The notes beneath the pieces were generated by a model. It did no database searches. It had not been told where the DNA came from and saw only the letters and a list, made by a program, of their open reading frames with translations. From Agelaius tricolor (taxonomy: Eukaryota > Chordata > Aves > Passeriformes > Icteridae): a stretch of DNA of 64,000 nucleotides. Made by a program: the position numbers and the translations under genes. Below are positions 41,040-53,000 of this stretch, piece by piece. Where the stretch lies: the NCBI GenBank assembly GCA_023055355.1, contig JALJCS010000001.1, positions 51,155,381 through 51,219,380 of the forward strand, read 5' to 3'. Numbering within the stretch: the stretch's first letter is position 1; every line of letters starts with the position of its first letter.

Positions 41040-44000
41040 CAGAATGCAGAAGCAGCTTATTTGTACCATGCAGACATATCTGAAGCTCAGGTCAAATATC
41101 TAATAATTAGAATGTTGGCATGTTTTCTCTAACCTTCTTGCACACAGCATATATTATTATCCAGGGTTACCTGGACATTTTTTATCTGATTTTATAATGT
41201 TATTTGTATTTCTGTAGCACCTGCAGGTCTTTTTGTTGGACCTAGGCCATGTTTTTTGAATATAATACAAAAGCACAACAAAGGATACTATCATTGCTGA
41301 AAGCACTTAATATCTAAATTCAGAGATAATGGGTGGATTCAGTGTGCAGACTGAGAAAAGAAGGGAAGAATAAGTCAACTCAGAATAATAAACAGCAGAT
41401 ATACCAAACTCAACTTGCTATCTTGTTCATCTAAAAAAATTAGTAAATATCTGTGTATATATCTAATGTATGTTCTGTCTATATGCTATCTGTACCACAT
41501 TGCTGTTCCTCATCCTTGCAAACTCCAGTTCACAGTGAGGGGGAAATATTTTCTCCTCTTTAAAAGAAGCAGCCATTTATATCTTGTTATACCTTTTAAC
41601 TTGCCAGTAAAAGTAGAACAGGAATGACTAAAAAAAATCTTGTCTGTATATTGCAAGTACATTATTTACTTAGAAAGACCTGATTAAATGCTGGTATTAT
41701 CCCTGCAATAGTATGATTAACAGAGCTTTGGAGGTCATAGATGCAATCAGTGAGTTGTAACCTTTGCCCTTCACAAATGAGAAGAGAACACACTCCCATC
41801 TCAGAAATGTGTTATTTAAATTGCTGCTCTCCCTCTCTTTACCCACAACTTTTTACTTGTCAGTGAATGGAAGACTTCTGGCCTCTAATTGTGTTTGCAT
41901 ACTTTTTATTTTATTTTACAAACCTGTGTTTTATGTGATTACTTTTACAAACTTTCCCATGGATGTTTACCTCCTCTTTTTTTCTCTCTCCCCTCTTCTC
42001 CACCCTTCCAAGTTGTTAGCCAAAATCTATAAAATGCCCTTGAAACCCATCTTCCTCAGTGGCCGGCTGGTTAACTTGCCCCGAAGAGCGCAGGAACAGT
42101 CAGCCAGCAGTGAGGATGGGATTGAGTGCATCCTTTCTGACTTTGATGATGACACTGGTAAGTGCATTGAAAGTAGTAAATTCAGAACTAATCAATTGTT
42201 TCTTCTATGTGTTGCTGCAAATTTTGCCAACTGCTGAAAGCAAAAAGGAGGGAAAACTTCATAGTTTATTGTTTCCTTGTTGTCTACACACACCCATGTG
42301 TGCACACAGAGCTTGGAAGTTCAGGTCCTGTCACCTTCTTTATGTAAAAGATACAGTTCATATATAAGAAAAATACAACCCCTCTCTTAGGGCAAAACAA
42401 CAATATTTTGATTAACAATTATTTTGATTATCCTGAAATTCATAATACAACCATTGTGTATTTCTGAAAGCGAACACAAAACTACTTTCTAGACCACAGC
42501 TGAAGTAAAGGAGTGAAAATCTTTTACAGTTGGTATTGGCAGGCCTGCCTTTAAGAGAAAAAAAAAAAACAGTATTGAGTTACACTCCACAAAGATAAAG
42601 AATAATTGTTTAAATCTTTCCAAACTTAGGCCCTGTGGTCTGTTGAAATAAACAGTGAATTTCTGAAGTCCATAAAAAGCACTATGACCTCCAGAAAAAA
42701 CAAGCAGCATTTGTCTCCTGATTATTTTTATGGTTTATATGGGTTGTGAATTAATCGGGTGTTGGATGAACTAGAACGTACAGGGCCAAGCAGTAGAGGA
42801 ATGCAGCCTTATGGCTTCTGGGCTCAGGAGGCCTTCACAGCTGATGCACGGACAGAAGACTCTTCAACTAATTCAAGTTGAAAAGTGACATGTTTATTCA
42901 GCACGCTGGGCACACTGGGAGGTAGCCCTCCAAACATGTGTGAATTTCCAAAACTGTAGCTTCTCCATATATCTACAAAAGCTCTACATATTCATAAAGA
43001 CATACAGACACCTATACATATGCATCACCTGCCCCCGCTTGGTATTACAATGAGCTGAATGTTCATTACGGCTGCGCAGTCATCTTCTTGAATTGGGTCA
43101 GTGGGCTTCAGAAGATGAAGTAAGAAGTCTTCCTCATGGTAAATTCTTCACCTTTATCTGGTTGCCAGGACTTTGTGACCCCCTTGGTCATGGTCCAAAC
43201 TCCCTCTCCTGGGCCCAATCATTGTTAGAAGCCAGGTGTATTTGTTGTTCCTACCCTTTTACAATTCTTCATATATTCCCTGTAATTTCTAAGAATACAG
43301 CTAAGTCAAATACAGGGTATGTTGTCTTTTCTTCAGTTATCCCGATCTGGTAATAATTACTCTTTTCTTAATCTCCTTGTTAAGCCCCTAATCAAAATAT
43401 ATGGCCTTTGTCTTACTAGCTACATTTCTAACTTAACCCCTTGATTCATTCCCCTGTTTCTCTGCAAAGTTAGTAAATTCTTTTACTGATACACAGATTC
43501 TTCTTCCTCTAACCAAGCCATGCGATAACAATCTCTTAAAACAACACTGTACGTTTTTGATAATGATGTTAAGGTGCCACTCATTGTATCATCCTCAAAT
43601 TCTAAACAGTCATTACAACAGACAAAATCAAACTTATGGTAACTACAATCAATAAAACAATAATTGGGAGAACTAAAGCATTAAGTATACCCATTGATTC
43701 TGGTGACCATCCAGAAAGTACATCCCACTAATGGTGAGACATATCTTCCTCTAACGTTTTAAAGACCCTCTGTATGGTGTCTGTGTCATGATGTATTGTA
43801 ATTCAGATCTTCTTTCCCATAATTTTAATTTCTTCAAGAATTTCCTTTAGATCTTCATGTTTTGATAACTGTTTGACTAAAGTTAAATTCATTCCTATAG
43901 GCACAGGTGATATTTCTTGCACTTCTTTCTAGTCAAATTTGCCTTTAGATACTGATGTGATACAGCAGGTGCCTGATAGGAGAAATTACATCCTTCAATT

Positions 44001-47000
44001 TTGGGAAAGTTACAAATGCACAGATTAAATTGTGTTTCATTTATGATGAGCTCGTCTACCGCTATAGTGGAACATGCTATTCTGAGGCGTGCACACCTTG
44101 ACTTATATATACAAGCAGGGTTGTCTGGTTGACTGAATAAACCTCAGAGTGACAAATGCTTTGTTCTGTATCCAGACAAGTATCTTGATCATTATTCATA
44201 TTTCCTTCACGTATAAATCCTAATTGTCTTCTCGTGGCACATGACTCTATATTAATAGTCTGACACTTCCCTTCAACCTTCTGTGTCCACGTTCTGTGTT
44301 CAGAAGGATACAGTACAGTTCCTTCATGATTCAAACTTAAAGCAACTGTTGGGTATATTAAATCCTCTGATGCATTATGTATAGTCAAAACAAAAGCAGT
44401 ACTACACTTGTGACAGGATCATAGGTAAAATTGACCAAAACCCACCAAGACTGAAGTTTTCTTTCTAAGTCAGAAGAATTATCCCAAACAATTTTGCAGA
44501 TCTCAGCAAGAAAGGTGCCTTCTCCACTTTCCTTTATAACTGAGGCAGCCACTGATTGCATCCATAATTGTGCTTGTACACACCTTAGAGCTAAATAAAT
44601 ATTCTCAGTAGCTGTACCCAAGGTATTGATTATCAATTCATGGTCCCATTCTTCTATATTTTCCCATTCTGGTAGTATCTTGGACACTTTCCACTGAGTG
44701 GTACCTAAAGCTAATAAAGGAGATGGTAAAGGCTATTGTGACTTAATTGTGTCACTACCAGCTGCAGTTAATTTGTTCATTAATACCTCTGAATTCATTG
44801 TATTCAAAACCCCCAGTCCTGTTCTTAATAATCCAGTCAAATCTTTTTCATCTGAGCATGTATGGTATACACTTCTGTAACCAAGTGGTCTCATCCATAA
44901 AAGAGGTCTTAAGAAACGGGGTACACTCCAGTTTAATGGCAGAAGCATTTACCTGCATTGGCATTTCTACTCACTTCAGGGGCCATTTTGGATTAAGCAG
45001 TAGCCTTTGGAGTCCAGTCTTTTTAATAGCATATGGTCCGATTTTGGTAATTATAGGTCAAATTATCTCTTTTAGGGTCTGGATGAGTGTAGTCTGAATA
45101 TGGGCAGTCTGTCTTGGTAGAGGCTAATTGGTTGTTCTGGTTGTTCTATGCTTCCAAGGAACAACACAGACTTGAGTTATATTATAGTCAATTCTGTGAT
45201 TCTTGTCTGCACATCCTTCTATTCTGAGTCTGAATTCAGGACAGTTGCTTAAGCATTTGTCACAACATTCAGGGCTAATCCGGATGAGTTCCATTGGTTC
45301 TTGGTAGAATTCGTGGAACCCATCCTGAACAAACGCATATTCACATCCCCAGACATTTCTCCCTTCCCAAACAGATGCATTTGTGACTCTCAGCATTTTT
45401 GACAGAGCCTTACGGGAGTAAAAGTCATAAGCTTTTCCTTGACAAGTGTATATACCAGTTGCATTGTACACACGCGGTATTGCATTAACTTCAGTCATGG
45501 TCATAGCTACGATCGTGAAGGCCACAAATTTCCAAATTGTACTTGCCATTCTTTGAAACAAAGTCATTTTAAATACAAACTAGATTAACTTTTCTTCTTA
45601 CAATGTACTTATTTTCCCAAGTAAGCTTTAATTTCAGTTCATTACTACCCAGTGTAACTTTCCAAACACCTTCTGGATTGTTTTTCACTTGCGTATGGTG
45701 GATCCAGGCGTTCTGTTCTTTGTCCTTGATTAAAAGTGGTGAGAAGCACTTGGAATGGTCCTTCCACTGTGGCTCTGCAAAAGAGTTGACATATACATAG
45801 TCTCCAGGCTGTATGTCATGTACTGGTCCGTCTAATTCCCTGCTCCAAATCCCAGCCAATGCTTCTCAATTTCTGAGTTGTTTGTTTAGGGCCATCGTGT
45901 AGCTGTGTAGGGTTTCTTCCCCTGCTGGGGTTAATGTTTCCTCTTGTACCCCCTATGGCCTTCCATATAATATCTCAAAAAGGACTTAATTTTTCTTTTG
46001 TCCTTGGTTTAGTCTGGATTCGCAGTAATACTAACGGAAGAGCCTGGGGCCAAGGTAATTTTGCTTCTTCCCATAGCCTTATAATTTGTTGCTTGATTAA
46101 ATTATTCATTTTTTCCACTTGGCCACTTGACTGGGGATGATACAGAGTATGAACTTCCCAGTCTGTGCCCAATTGGCAGCTAATCTGCTGTACAATTTTT
46201 GAAATGAAGTGTGGCCCTCTGTCTGAAGATATGGTGGCTGGGACTCCAAAACATGGTATACTGTTATCTCTTGTGACAGTACTTTAGTTACCTCTTGCAC
46301 CTTGGCAGTTCTGGAATTAAAGGCTTCCAGCCATTCTGAAAAGGTATCTGTCAGTACCAATAAATATCGATACCCCCTTTCCTGGGAAGTTCTGAAAAAT
46401 CAGTTTGCCACTGTTGCCCAGGACCATAGCTTCTTCCAATTTGTCCAAGTTTTGATTTGGGAATATTTTTGGGGTTAGTTTGGAGGCAAAAGACTACATT
46501 ATTTGGTCACTCGAATAACTGTACCTTGTAAATTTCTGGCTACAGTCCTATCTATTAAATAATTATACAAAGTGTCTATTCCCCAGTGGGTTTTCTGATG
46601 CTCCTCTTTTAATAGTGACCATAACAAATAGGAGGGGACTACAAGTTTTCCTTTCCCTTCTTGCGTAATTGCCCATCTTTCCTGCTTGTATTTCCCATTT
46701 TCAGTCTCAATAAGTCTCTTGTCCTTCTTGTTATAGTTTGGCTCACCTTCTAGAGAAATTTGTCCATCTGGAATTAAAGCTGAATGGGATACACTCCAGT
46801 TTCACTATGACACACTCAGAGGTCACTTTCTGGTGTGCCTTGATATGCATGATAGCTACCTTCACAGGTAGATTTCCTTTTTTTAAGCCTGTCCTCCACA
46901 GGGGGTGTGTTCCTTGCCCTTCCTGATACACTAGAAGCCCATACCCCAGGAAATACCTGATCCATTATTTTCTTGTTAAACTTTTCTTCATCTTCAGTAC

Positions 47001-50000
47001 TGGTCTTATTAATTGTTTCATTAATTGTAATATTAAACTCAACATTTCTACATACTGTTGGTCTTTAACCTCCAAAATAGCCTCCCCATATTTAAATATG
47101 ATTTTTATTTCTAGCTGCTCCAACAAATCCCTACCCAACAGTGCCTTTGGTGTGTTGGGCATATACAAAAATCTGTGAATTCCCTCTTGCTTTCCAAGTT
47201 TATATTTTAATGGTTTGCAAAAATATGCTTTTTCAGATTGGCCAGTTGCCCCCTTTACCATAACACAATTGTCTATTATAGGCATTAAAGCTTTATTTAA
47301 CATTGAATATGTTGCTCCCATGTCTACCAAAAATTCCATTTTCTTTCCTTTATTCCCTAGCTTGATTTTAACCAGAGGGTCCACTGGGGTGAGACTCTCC
47401 GGTCACCCTCAGTCTGCTTTGACCTGTGCAACCACCCCTTCCCTTTGGGGTTTCCTCTTCTTTTTTCATTGCCTTCTCTCCATTCCAGACATTGGTTTTT
47501 CCAGTGACCAATTTTCCTGCACATTGATCTTTCCCAAGCCAAGGCAGACCTTGTTTTGGTGGTCCTTTCCCACATCTCCCTTTTCCTCCTTCTCTCACTA
47601 CTTCTACTAGTTTTCTCATTCCTTGTTTGTATCCTTCCTCTCCATTGCTAAAAATCCTCCATGTCTCTTCTAATAAGTTTTCTAAATTTCACCCCATTGG
47701 CCCCTGGATCTTCTGAAGCTCATGCCTAATGTCCCCTGTGGACTGAGTCAAAAACAAATTTGCTAACTGTTGTATCCCGTCCTGAGAATCAGGATCTAAA
47801 GATGTATAATGACACATTGCCTCATGCAAGGGATCTAAAAATTCAGAAGGACTTTCAGAAGGACCTTGTCTCACTTTATATAGGGCTGGCCAGTTTATGG
47901 TTTTAGAGATCGCCCTCTCCATTCCTTTTATTACAAGGTCCCAATAATGTTCCAATTTTGCCAAATCTTCTGGTATATTTGGATCCCATCATGGATCCTG
48001 GAGGGGAAAAAATTCCTTAACATCAAGTTGTGATGTTCTACAAGCATCCTCTACTAAATTCCCTGCTGTTTTCAAAATTAACTGCTTCTCTGTCTCAGTC
48101 AAAGCATCTAACAGTAATTGAATATCAGCCCAATCTGGGTTGTGTTGTTTCATCATATATTTTAATCATTTAGCTGTGCCTATCGGATCACTCCGGTAGT
48201 TCTTGGCAAGCCTTTCCCATGCCTGTAAATCAATAGTAGAAAATGGGATTTTAACTAACATCCTCCTTCCTTCAGGTCCTACCGCCCATAAAGGTGCTTG
48301 TATTATTTCTTTTGTTTGTTTTCTGCTCCAGGATACTGTGAGGCCATTTGGGGAGGGCTCCTCATCTTCACTGTCACTATTAGGTAATGGAGGATATAAC
48401 ACTAGTGATGGTTTATGTGATCCAATCATAAATGGAGGAGCAGACAGCTCAGCTTATTTCTTTAATGCTTCCTTTACTTGCTTCCTAGTCCGAGATGCTA
48501 TGGGGCTATGTGGGGAAGAAGGAACTGGAGTTGGAACTAGGGTCTCCAATCCTTCCGAGTCTGCATCCCCTCCTGATCTCTCTTGTCTTTTGGGGGAGTT
48601 TTTAGGGGGAGGCCTAAACAGATTGGCTAATTCCTGTTCTTGTGCCTCCTTGTGAGGATGGGTTCAGCGTTGATTTATTGAACAAGTACTGCAACATCGT
48701 TTGGGTTTTCCTCTATTTTCTCTATTTCTTCTCAAAGGCCAATACCAGGAGATCAGAGGGAGGTTTAATTCTACAATCTCTCTGCTGCTCAGGATGATTC
48801 TGGAGAGTAAAGAACATATCAGCATATGTTACTTCCTACCATTTCTGTTCCACATCAGCTGCAATAAAGTGTCATAGTCTAAGGTTCCAACCAGTGGCCA
48901 TCTAACAACTCCTTCTGGCCTATAAAGTGGCCACCATTGTTTACAAAATGGAATTAAATTCCTTTTATTTTCAGTTCCTCTGTAGCCCACCAATTCTTTC
49001 CAGTGTGCCAAAATACAACCCAAGGGACTAGCCTTAGAAATTTCTTTACTCTGGTTAGTTCCCATTTTTCTTTTCCCAGCACTTTACTTTATCCCAACTC
49101 TCTTTGCCTAGATTTGAAAGTCTCAGGGTATAAAAATAGGCTGAGCACACTCAGCTCTAATTACTTCTGCTGGCTTCCCTAAATTACCTGAAACCCCCTT
49201 CTGCAATGATTCAAACAAACCTGTTACTTCTGTGGCCCTCACGACCGGTTGCCAATAAAATCTTTATAGATCTCTGTGTGGCCTTTGTCTCCTTAAAATA
49301 ACATGAATGACAAAGTGACTCTCTTGATCTCCTCCACCTAAATGTCTATCTGTACCACAGCTCTTTACACTGAATGCAGCAGAAACAAACACAGAGTTCA
49401 CAAGGGCAGCCCTTTGGACAAGCAACCTCTACAAAACTCGCTCTTCTCCAATTTCTATTTCTATTCATAGGACATCTCAGCTACTTATTTCTCACTCTCT
49501 CTACCTAAACTTTGCTTCACAAAATCTCACAGTCTTTTCCCATTTTTCTTCCCACACAACCCAATCTTCGGGTACTAAGCGTGACTTCAGACACACCAAC
49601 TTTAAAATCTCTGGTTCAAAATCAGCTCAATTAAGGTGGTGTTTCCACTGACCCAGGACACATTCACTTTGCTGCCCTGCAGAATATCAGTAATATCATC
49701 ATACACAAATATTATATTACAATAACACCTATGCATAATGCCGACCTCTAAATGAACCAGGGGCTCCAGAGAAACGTCCACAGAGGCAAGCTATTCTATG
49801 TATCCCTTCATGAAGTTCTAAACTCTCTACTGTAGGAAATTCCCAATCTAAAGACACTAAATGGCCACCAGAAGTCTTATATAATCCTTCTAGGTAAACC
49901 CATTTGTTTCTTCTATCTATTCCATGATTCACTGGAGTAACAAATTCCCATGGATCAAGTCCGAACCACTGTGTAAGAGAGATTCCTTTAATTCTCTTAG

Positions 50001-53000
50001 CCATGGTTGAAGCGCAGCCCACATGTATACACGCTTCACTGTGCACGCTCACCACACCTCCCCATTTCCCTTCTCAGGGGGAAAATGTACCAAAACTGCA
50101 CACAAATCTCAAAACCACACCAGCACTCTTCACAGGCTTCTCTAGCCCTAGGTCTCAATTGACCTTTTGCCCATAAATTGTCCTTGTCTGCCCCTCGGCA
50201 GAAATAATAGCAGCCTTCTCCACAAATTCCACACTGTAATTAATCTTACACAAAATATTGCTCTCACTACAGGCAGGAATTCCACAAACAAAACCCCGTA
50301 TCAGATATCAGAACTAAACCATTGAATTGACCACAGAACTAAACAACATGGGGTTGTCCTTCCAGCTCATTTTGCGCTGTTCCAATCTTCTTCAAAAATA
50401 TCTAAATTGTCAGGACGACCTTTTCCACAGACTAAATTAACTATCTCACATTCAGTACATGCTCTCTCCCAGTTATAGTACTGTGGGAATTCTGATTCCA
50501 GGAAATATCTTGGGCACACAGGTCTCCACCTGTAAGATACACAATACCACCTTCTATGCCACCTCTTGCAATGAAGAAGGACACAAGCCTAGTCCTACCC
50601 AGGTACCCAAAAGAAAATTGTCAGATTACACAAAAAGCAAGGAGTTATTCCTGGTCTTCTCTACCTCCACAGGTTTCTGATATAATCCTCGGCTGAGGTA
50701 ACTCCCAATCAAAAGCTAAATAACAGTTCGTTCAGCTTGAATATCTTCCCCCTAAAAACACCCTTTCTCTCTTTCTATCCTGTTGATTTATAACAGCCCA
50801 GTCTCCTCCTATAGCCAAGAACTCGTCTGGTACAAGCCCAAGCCACTTAGAGAGTGCCTCTCTGGACAGTCAAGCCCTTGCAGCTCAAGCCCAAGCTTCG
50901 CCAGCCACCTCTAACAATTTATTAAAAATAAACATACATCACAGTAAATACAAAAACCAAAACACCAACTAAAAAAACCAACTAGTTGCAAGTATAATTT
51001 TTGACACAAGATAGCAGTGTTGTCTTAGAAATGAGCCAGTTACCAGCTCATTGCAACTATACCTTTTGACACAAGATAGTAGTATTACCTCAGAAATGCA
51101 CAATATCCCTCAAAAACAGTGACAACTATGATTTCCAATAACAAGAATCAAAACCCACATATTTCATCAAACACACACACAGATATAGAGTCAAAAATAG
51201 CAATAAATAAAAGAATAGCAGCAATACACAGGAATTTGCCCACTTCACCCCCAGAACTGCTAGTGGGTCCCCTTGACATGGCAAATTACCCTTAAGCCAG
51301 CAACCAAATCCTTCAATGCACACCGGGCCTCCCCTGTGACTTACCAACTGCCCCCTCAGCCATGCGTACGTACAACTTAGAGACTAATTTCTATAATTAT
51401 AAACATACCCTTTGTCTGTAATGCCAGCGGTTTTGTCTGTCCCCAGAATGAGCAGACAGGGAGCGGAGGTCTCTCCAGGAATATCCCAGTGCCTCCAGGA
51501 ATATCCCAGTGGCACCTAGAGGCATCCACAGCCTGGTCTCGCAGTAAACAGGGGAGAGTCCTGCTGCAGTTGCCAAAATGATGCACGGACAGAAGACTCT
51601 TCAGCTAATTCAAGTTGAAAAGTGACATGTTTATTCAGCACGCTGGGCACACTGGGAGGTAGCCCTCCAAACGTGTGAATTTCCAAAACTGTAGCTTCTC
51701 CATATATCTACAAAAGCTCTACATATTCATAAAGACATACAGACACCTCTACATATGCATCACCTGCCCCCGCTTGGTATTACAATGAGCTGAATGTTCA
51801 TTACAGCTGCGCAGTCATCTTCTTGAATTGGGTCAGTGGGCTTTGAAATGGGTCAGTGGGCTTCAGAAGATGAAGTAAGAAGTCTTCCTCATGGTAAATT
51901 CTTCACCTTTATCTGGTTGCCAGGACTTTGTGACCCCTTGGTCATGGTCCAAACTCCCTCTCCTGGGCCCAATCATTGTTAGAAGCCAGGTGTATTTGTT
52001 GTTCCTACCCTTTTATAATACTTCATATGTTCTCTGTCATTTCTAAGAATACAGCTAAGTCAAATACATGATATATTGTCTTCGCTTCAGTTATCCCCAT
52101 CTGGTAATAATTACTCTTTTCTTAATCTCCTTGTTAAGCCCCTAATCAAAATATATGGCCTTCGTCTTACTAGCTACATTTCTAACTTAACCCCTTGCTT
52201 CACAGTCACTTCTGTATATGTGGACTATTGGGCTGTTCCAACCAGGCTGCCTTTGTAAAGAGTCAGCTGAAATCTGGCAGAAAGCAGGCTGACTCCGGTG
52301 CATTTCATTCATGTGCCTCACCAGACTGGCCCTTGGTACCACCTTTATCTAGACTCTTCCTCCACATGGATTGTCCTGTTCCTGCTACCCTGGATAAAGG
52401 AGAGAAAAGTTGCTCTCTGAAACCAGAAAGTCACAAGTACTAGTTTTTCACAAAACAGCCTTTTACTTCTTCCTGTGCTGGGTTTGGTTTGGTTTTTCTC
52501 TCTCGGGATTTTAGGATATTCACCTGGGATGTAGGAGATCCAAGTCATTGAAGCCTCTGCTTTGAATCAGACTTGGAACTTGATCTGGGGTGTCCTCACC
52601 TCAGCTGCCTACTGTTCTGAAGTGACGCTGCCAATAAGTCTCTTGCTGTAAATAAAAATACCACCCTGCAGCAAATAAACCTTTTGGTTCTTGTCAGAGC
52701 TATGCCCTGAGACTGTGACCCAATTTGTTATTTACATGGCAATGGTGTCAGAATGTTGCTAGGCAAACTGACTTTACAAAGACACTAGGCAGTCTTCACC
52801 TGGCACTCCAGTGCTTAAAGTCAGTAGCAGGATAAGGCAAAATGTTTTAACCTACTTTGGCATATTTGCAGTGTATTTTCATACTGTACTTGATTTCATG
52901 CTGGACTCTTCAGGAAGTGTTTTAGAGATACTCAGTTCTCCCAGACTGGAAAACGTCCATATTTCACTCTGAGTCATTTATGCTGTTTCCTTATTCAGAA

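Larger units (their letters stand above)
36669..42012. other. Introns W18-W22
   Basis: The W18-W19 intron (36669-37055) is the GC-AG intron. The W20-W21 intron (38405-40541) contains a duplicated ATTCACAGAGATGG near 39040-39085. The A49 tract lies between W21 and W22. Nothing else recognised. Confidence 0.75.
42842..52202 (-). mobile_element. Endogenous retrovirus, gamma/epsilon-like, antisense in ARFGEF3 intron
   Basis: Provirus of 9.36 kb read on the minus strand: 5' LTR (51579-52202), PBS, long leader with two accessory ORF relics, gag, pro, pol with the RT deleted, env, PPT, 3' LTR (42842-43448). Flanks are CAGC (42838-42841) and CAGT (52203-52206), an imperfect 4-bp target duplication as expected for gamma/epsilon-type integrases. 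By eye the LTRs differ at about 16 substitutions plus three indels in about 605 aligned bp (about 2.7%). Halved and divided by an avian neutral rate of roughly 2-3 per billion years, this suggests an insertion of some millions of years (inference). All genes carry stops or frameshifts. Antisense placement is typical of intronic ERVs that are tolerated. Confidence 0.95.

Noticed and set aside
43093..43353. 86-codon + strand ORF in the 3' LTR
   Set aside because: It is inside LTR sequence; the other LTR carries changes that break it, and it has no family match.
48203..48655. 150-codon + strand ORF in the provirus
   Set aside because: Antisense shadow of gag, which reads on the minus strand.
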